Assembly (NCBI GenBank): GCA_031283515.1
Contig: JAITBS010000175.1
Location: forward strand, 1 to 7,601
DNA length: 7,601 nt
Source of the DNA: Planctomycetaceae bacterium
GTDB lineage: Bacteria > Planctomycetota > Planctomycetia > Pirellulales > Thermoguttaceae
Direction of reading: 5' to 3'
Translations under genes and position numbers: made by a program
Shown: piece after piece, positions 6,096 through 7,601 of the stretch
How the letters are laid out: each line of letters begins with the position of its first letter
Numbering within the stretch: position 1 is the first letter of the stretch
The notes under the pieces: generated by a model
Database searches by the model: none
What the model saw: only the letters and a program-made list of their open reading frames with translations
Told to the model about the DNA's origin: nothing

Positions 6096-7328
6096 ATGTT
6101 GTACACAAATCGTATTATTCTTTTTTTGAGCTGTTTTATTTTTGTTATGGTTCCGGTTTTTGCGAACGAATTTCCGAAACCGTCACAGGAAATGATTGAA
6201 CGAGTTGCTCGACTCAAGGTGAAAGGGTTAACATTGATTGATTATCATATTCATCTTCGCGGCGGCATGACAGCGGAAAAAGCGTTTGATTGGGAACAGC
6301 AATCGGGAATCAAAAGCGGAGTGTTGGAAAATACCGGCAAAGACTGGCCCTTGTCCGACAATAAGAAATTAGCGGCGTTTATTGAAGATGCGCAACGTTT
6401 TCCTTTATTGATTGGTATTCAGGTGAATGATCGTGATTGGTACAAAACGACGGATAAGAAACTTTTGGCTAAATTGAATTATGTTTTAGCCGACACAATG
6501 ATTATGAACGATGAAACCGGTAAACCACAAAAACTTTGGCTTGAAAATCAATATGCGATAAAAGATGTTCAGTCATGGTTGGAACGTTACTGGGAACATT
6601 GTAAAACGGTTGTCAATGAACCGATTACCATATTGGCGAATCCGACATATCTTCCGCCTCGAATGGAACAATATTACGACACATTCTGGACGGAAGAACG
6701 GATAGGGCAATTTCTTGATGCAGGAATTAAAAATGGAGTAGCGTTTGAGATTCAGTCGCCTTCAAAATTTCCCAAACGAATATTCATTGAATTAGCCCGT
6801 AAAAAAGGAGCCAAATTAACTATTGGGCGTAACAATCACGATGATCATCCTGAAGAATTAAAACGTTCTCTTGATCTTCTCGAAGAGTTTAATATAACAC
6901 CCAATGAATTATTGGTTTTACCCGACATTTTGATTGAAGGCTCTTTTGAGAAATATGGCAATTTCAAACCAGAAGACTTAGGGTTCAAGGCAATAAACAA
7001 GATTGTATCGGGTTTTCAATTGTTACAGATCGGTTTTAGTCAAGGAACGTACGAGGATCGTATTTCTTTTTCGTTCACTTATGTTGAAAAAGAAGCTTCC
7101 AATCGCATGATGAAAGTATTCGTTTCAATTTACGATAAAGAGAAAAAGATCATCGGAGGTGCGGAGCGTATCTTGATAGATCCGAGAATCAACGTGAGGA
7201 ACGGAAAACCTAGTAATATGGAGTTTTTTGAGCCTATCTCTGCTTTGAGTGTGAGTCTTAACAAAGCGAAGAATATATCACATATTTCCCGTATTGAGAT
7301 AGCCATGATGGAAGTTGAAACATTGTGA
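6096..7328 (+). CDS. Secreted PHP-like metal-dependent hydrolase homologue with extra C-terminal domain
   Basis: The 410-residue product begins with a Sec signal peptide: a positive residue (Arg6), a hydrophobic core, and likely cleavage at VFA-NE after residue 23. The mature part opens with LIDYHIHLRGG, where His51-x-His53 matches PHP metal-binding motif I. Glu218 (FEIQSPSKFP) and His248 (GRNNHDDH) correspond to the later PHP signatures, usually ALEIN and GSDAH. The usual second-motif TDH appears replaced by GVLENTG, and Asp by Asn before His248, so metal binding and activity are uncertain. From about residue 285 the protein continues with some 120 residues that look beta-rich (RISFSFTYVEKEA, MKVFVSIYDKEKKIIGGAE) and that I do not recognise as part of PHP proteins. 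The product is probably periplasmic or exported; its substrate is unknown. Its stop codon abuts the stop of a minus-strand remnant. Confidence 0.7.
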   Translation: MLYTNRIILFLSCFIFVMVPVFANEFPKPSQEMIERVARLKVKGLTLIDYHIHLRGGMTAEKAFDWEQQSGIKSGVLENTGKDWPLSDNKKLAAFIEDAQRFPLLIGIQVNDRDWYKTTDKKLLAKLNYVLADTMIMNDETGKPQKLWLENQYAIKDVQSWLERYWEHCKTVVNEPITILANPTYLPPRMEQYYDTFWTEERIGQFLDAGIKNGVAFEIQSPSKFPKRIFIELARKKGAKLTIGRNNHDDHPEELKRSLDLLEEFNITPNELLVLPDILIEGSFEKYGNFKPEDLGFKAINKIVSGFQLLQIGFSQGTYEDRISFSFTYVEKEASNRMMKVFVSIYDKEKKIIGGAERILIDPRINVRNGKPSNMEFFEPISALSVSLNKAKNISHISRIEIAMMEVETL

Positions 7329-7430
7329 TTATTCGATGTCACTGAATTGCCCTTTTGCATTTTTTCGTGCGATAATGCGGTATTCTGGTATCCGAAGAGT
7401 TTGGACATTGGCATTAACATATCCAATAGC
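7329..7430 (-). pseudogene. Possible 3' remnant of an unidentified minus-strand gene
   Basis: On the minus strand, the frame ending at TAA (plus 7329-7331) reads in coding-like fashion GYVNANVQTLRIPEYRIIA, then RKNAKGQFSDIE. Going upstream it is interrupted by TAG at plus 7431-7433. It has no start codon of its own and stops where transposase homology begins on the other strand. That fits the tail of a gene whose 5' part was removed by an insertion or rearrangement. I do not recognise the family. It is only 33 codons, so chance openness cannot be excluded. It converges with, and directly abuts, the PHP-like gene. Confidence 0.35.
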
Positions 7431-7601
7431 CTATTCCTTACCGTCGAACTCGGGTTGCCAACGGGTGAACATTAATGGTGCGGTCAATATTGATACCCTT
7501 GAAGTAGAAGTCGATTTTACCGATTCGATTAATTCGGAATCAATGAAACGATTAATGGATCAACTGATTCAAAAGAACCCCAAAGCGAAAACGATTTACG
7601 T
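7336..7601 (+). CDS. IS630-family transposase fragment, 5'-truncated, continuing past the window end
   Basis: A plus frame open from ATG 7336 to the window end carries, from about 7438, LPSNSGCQRVNINGAVNIDT, then EVDFTDSINSESMKRLMDQL and NPKAKTIYV. This matches the middle of the IS630/Tc1-like DDE transposase domain, where S/N-G-R-x-R-V-N-I-N-G-A lies between the first catalytic Asp and the second (IYVxxDNA). The window stops just before the expected second Asp. The 34 codons before 7438 show no FxDE-type first Asp or other IS630 features, so they are probably unrelated sequence read by chance, and the element looks 5'-truncated. No terminal inverted repeat or TA target duplication could be identified here. 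Whether the 3' half is intact lies outside the window. Confidence 0.6.
   Translation, partial: MSLNCPFAFFRAIMRYSGIRRVWTLALTYPIAYSLPSNSGCQRVNINGAVNIDTLEVEVDFTDSINSESMKRLMDQLIQKNPKAKTIY
7438..7601 (+). mobile_element. Insertion sequence remnant, IS630 family (left boundary near 7430-7440)
   Basis: This marks the part with transposase similarity. The left limit is set by the first recognisable residues (LPSNSG) and by the end of the opposing minus-strand remnant at 7430. The right end is outside the window. Confidence 0.5.

Noticed and set aside
7130..7426. 98-residue minus-strand open frame
   Set aside because: Most of it lies antisense to the convincing C-terminus of the PHP-like gene, and its composition is not protein-like. 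The better minus-strand candidate at 7329-7430 is in a different frame.

Overview
The window comes from a moderately AT-rich bacterial genome with short, repeat-filled intergenic spaces and mostly weak or absent Shine-Dalgarno sequences. A planctomycete-like bacterium is my best guess. The basis is indirect: an Rpn/DUF4351-like protein tail with AEGK repeats, a haem-motif sensor kinase, an orphan HEAT-repeat protein, an exported PHP-like protein and an IS630 fragment, together with poor ribosome binding sites. No rRNA or other marker confirms this, so lineage is low confidence.

Layout, all intact genes on the plus strand. Bases 1-231 are the 3' end of a gene with a lysine-rich AEGK repeat, probably an Rpn-type PD-(D/E)XK nuclease/transposase-like protein. 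After a 7-bp repeat array comes a complete asparaginyl-tRNA synthetase gene, asnS (280-1680). Bases 1681-2294 hold no intact gene: they contain a degraded N-terminal fragment that also looks Rpn-like (1713-1985) and a good sigma70-type promoter (2168-2195). Next is a membrane histidine kinase with a periplasmic CxxCH haem-binding motif (2295-4160). A 179-bp spacer carries two oppositely oriented heptamer arrays, one touching the kinase stop codon and one touching the start codon of a HEAT-repeat protein (4340-5950). Nine perfect copies of a 10-bp unit follow that gene's stop codon. Then comes a secreted PHP-like protein (6096-7328). The right end (7329-7601) looks like a minus-strand gene remnant joined to a 5'-truncated IS630-family transposase that runs off the window.

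The genes do not form an obvious pathway. asnS is housekeeping, and the kinase (no adjacent response regulator), HEAT protein and PHP protein appear to be separate transcription units or loosely linked. The most distinctive feature is the gene-boundary repeats: heptamer arrays set in the same phase directly against two start codons, an inverted array directly against a stop codon, and a helically phased decamer array. I found no CRISPR array, defence system, tRNA or rRNA gene, or biosynthetic cluster.
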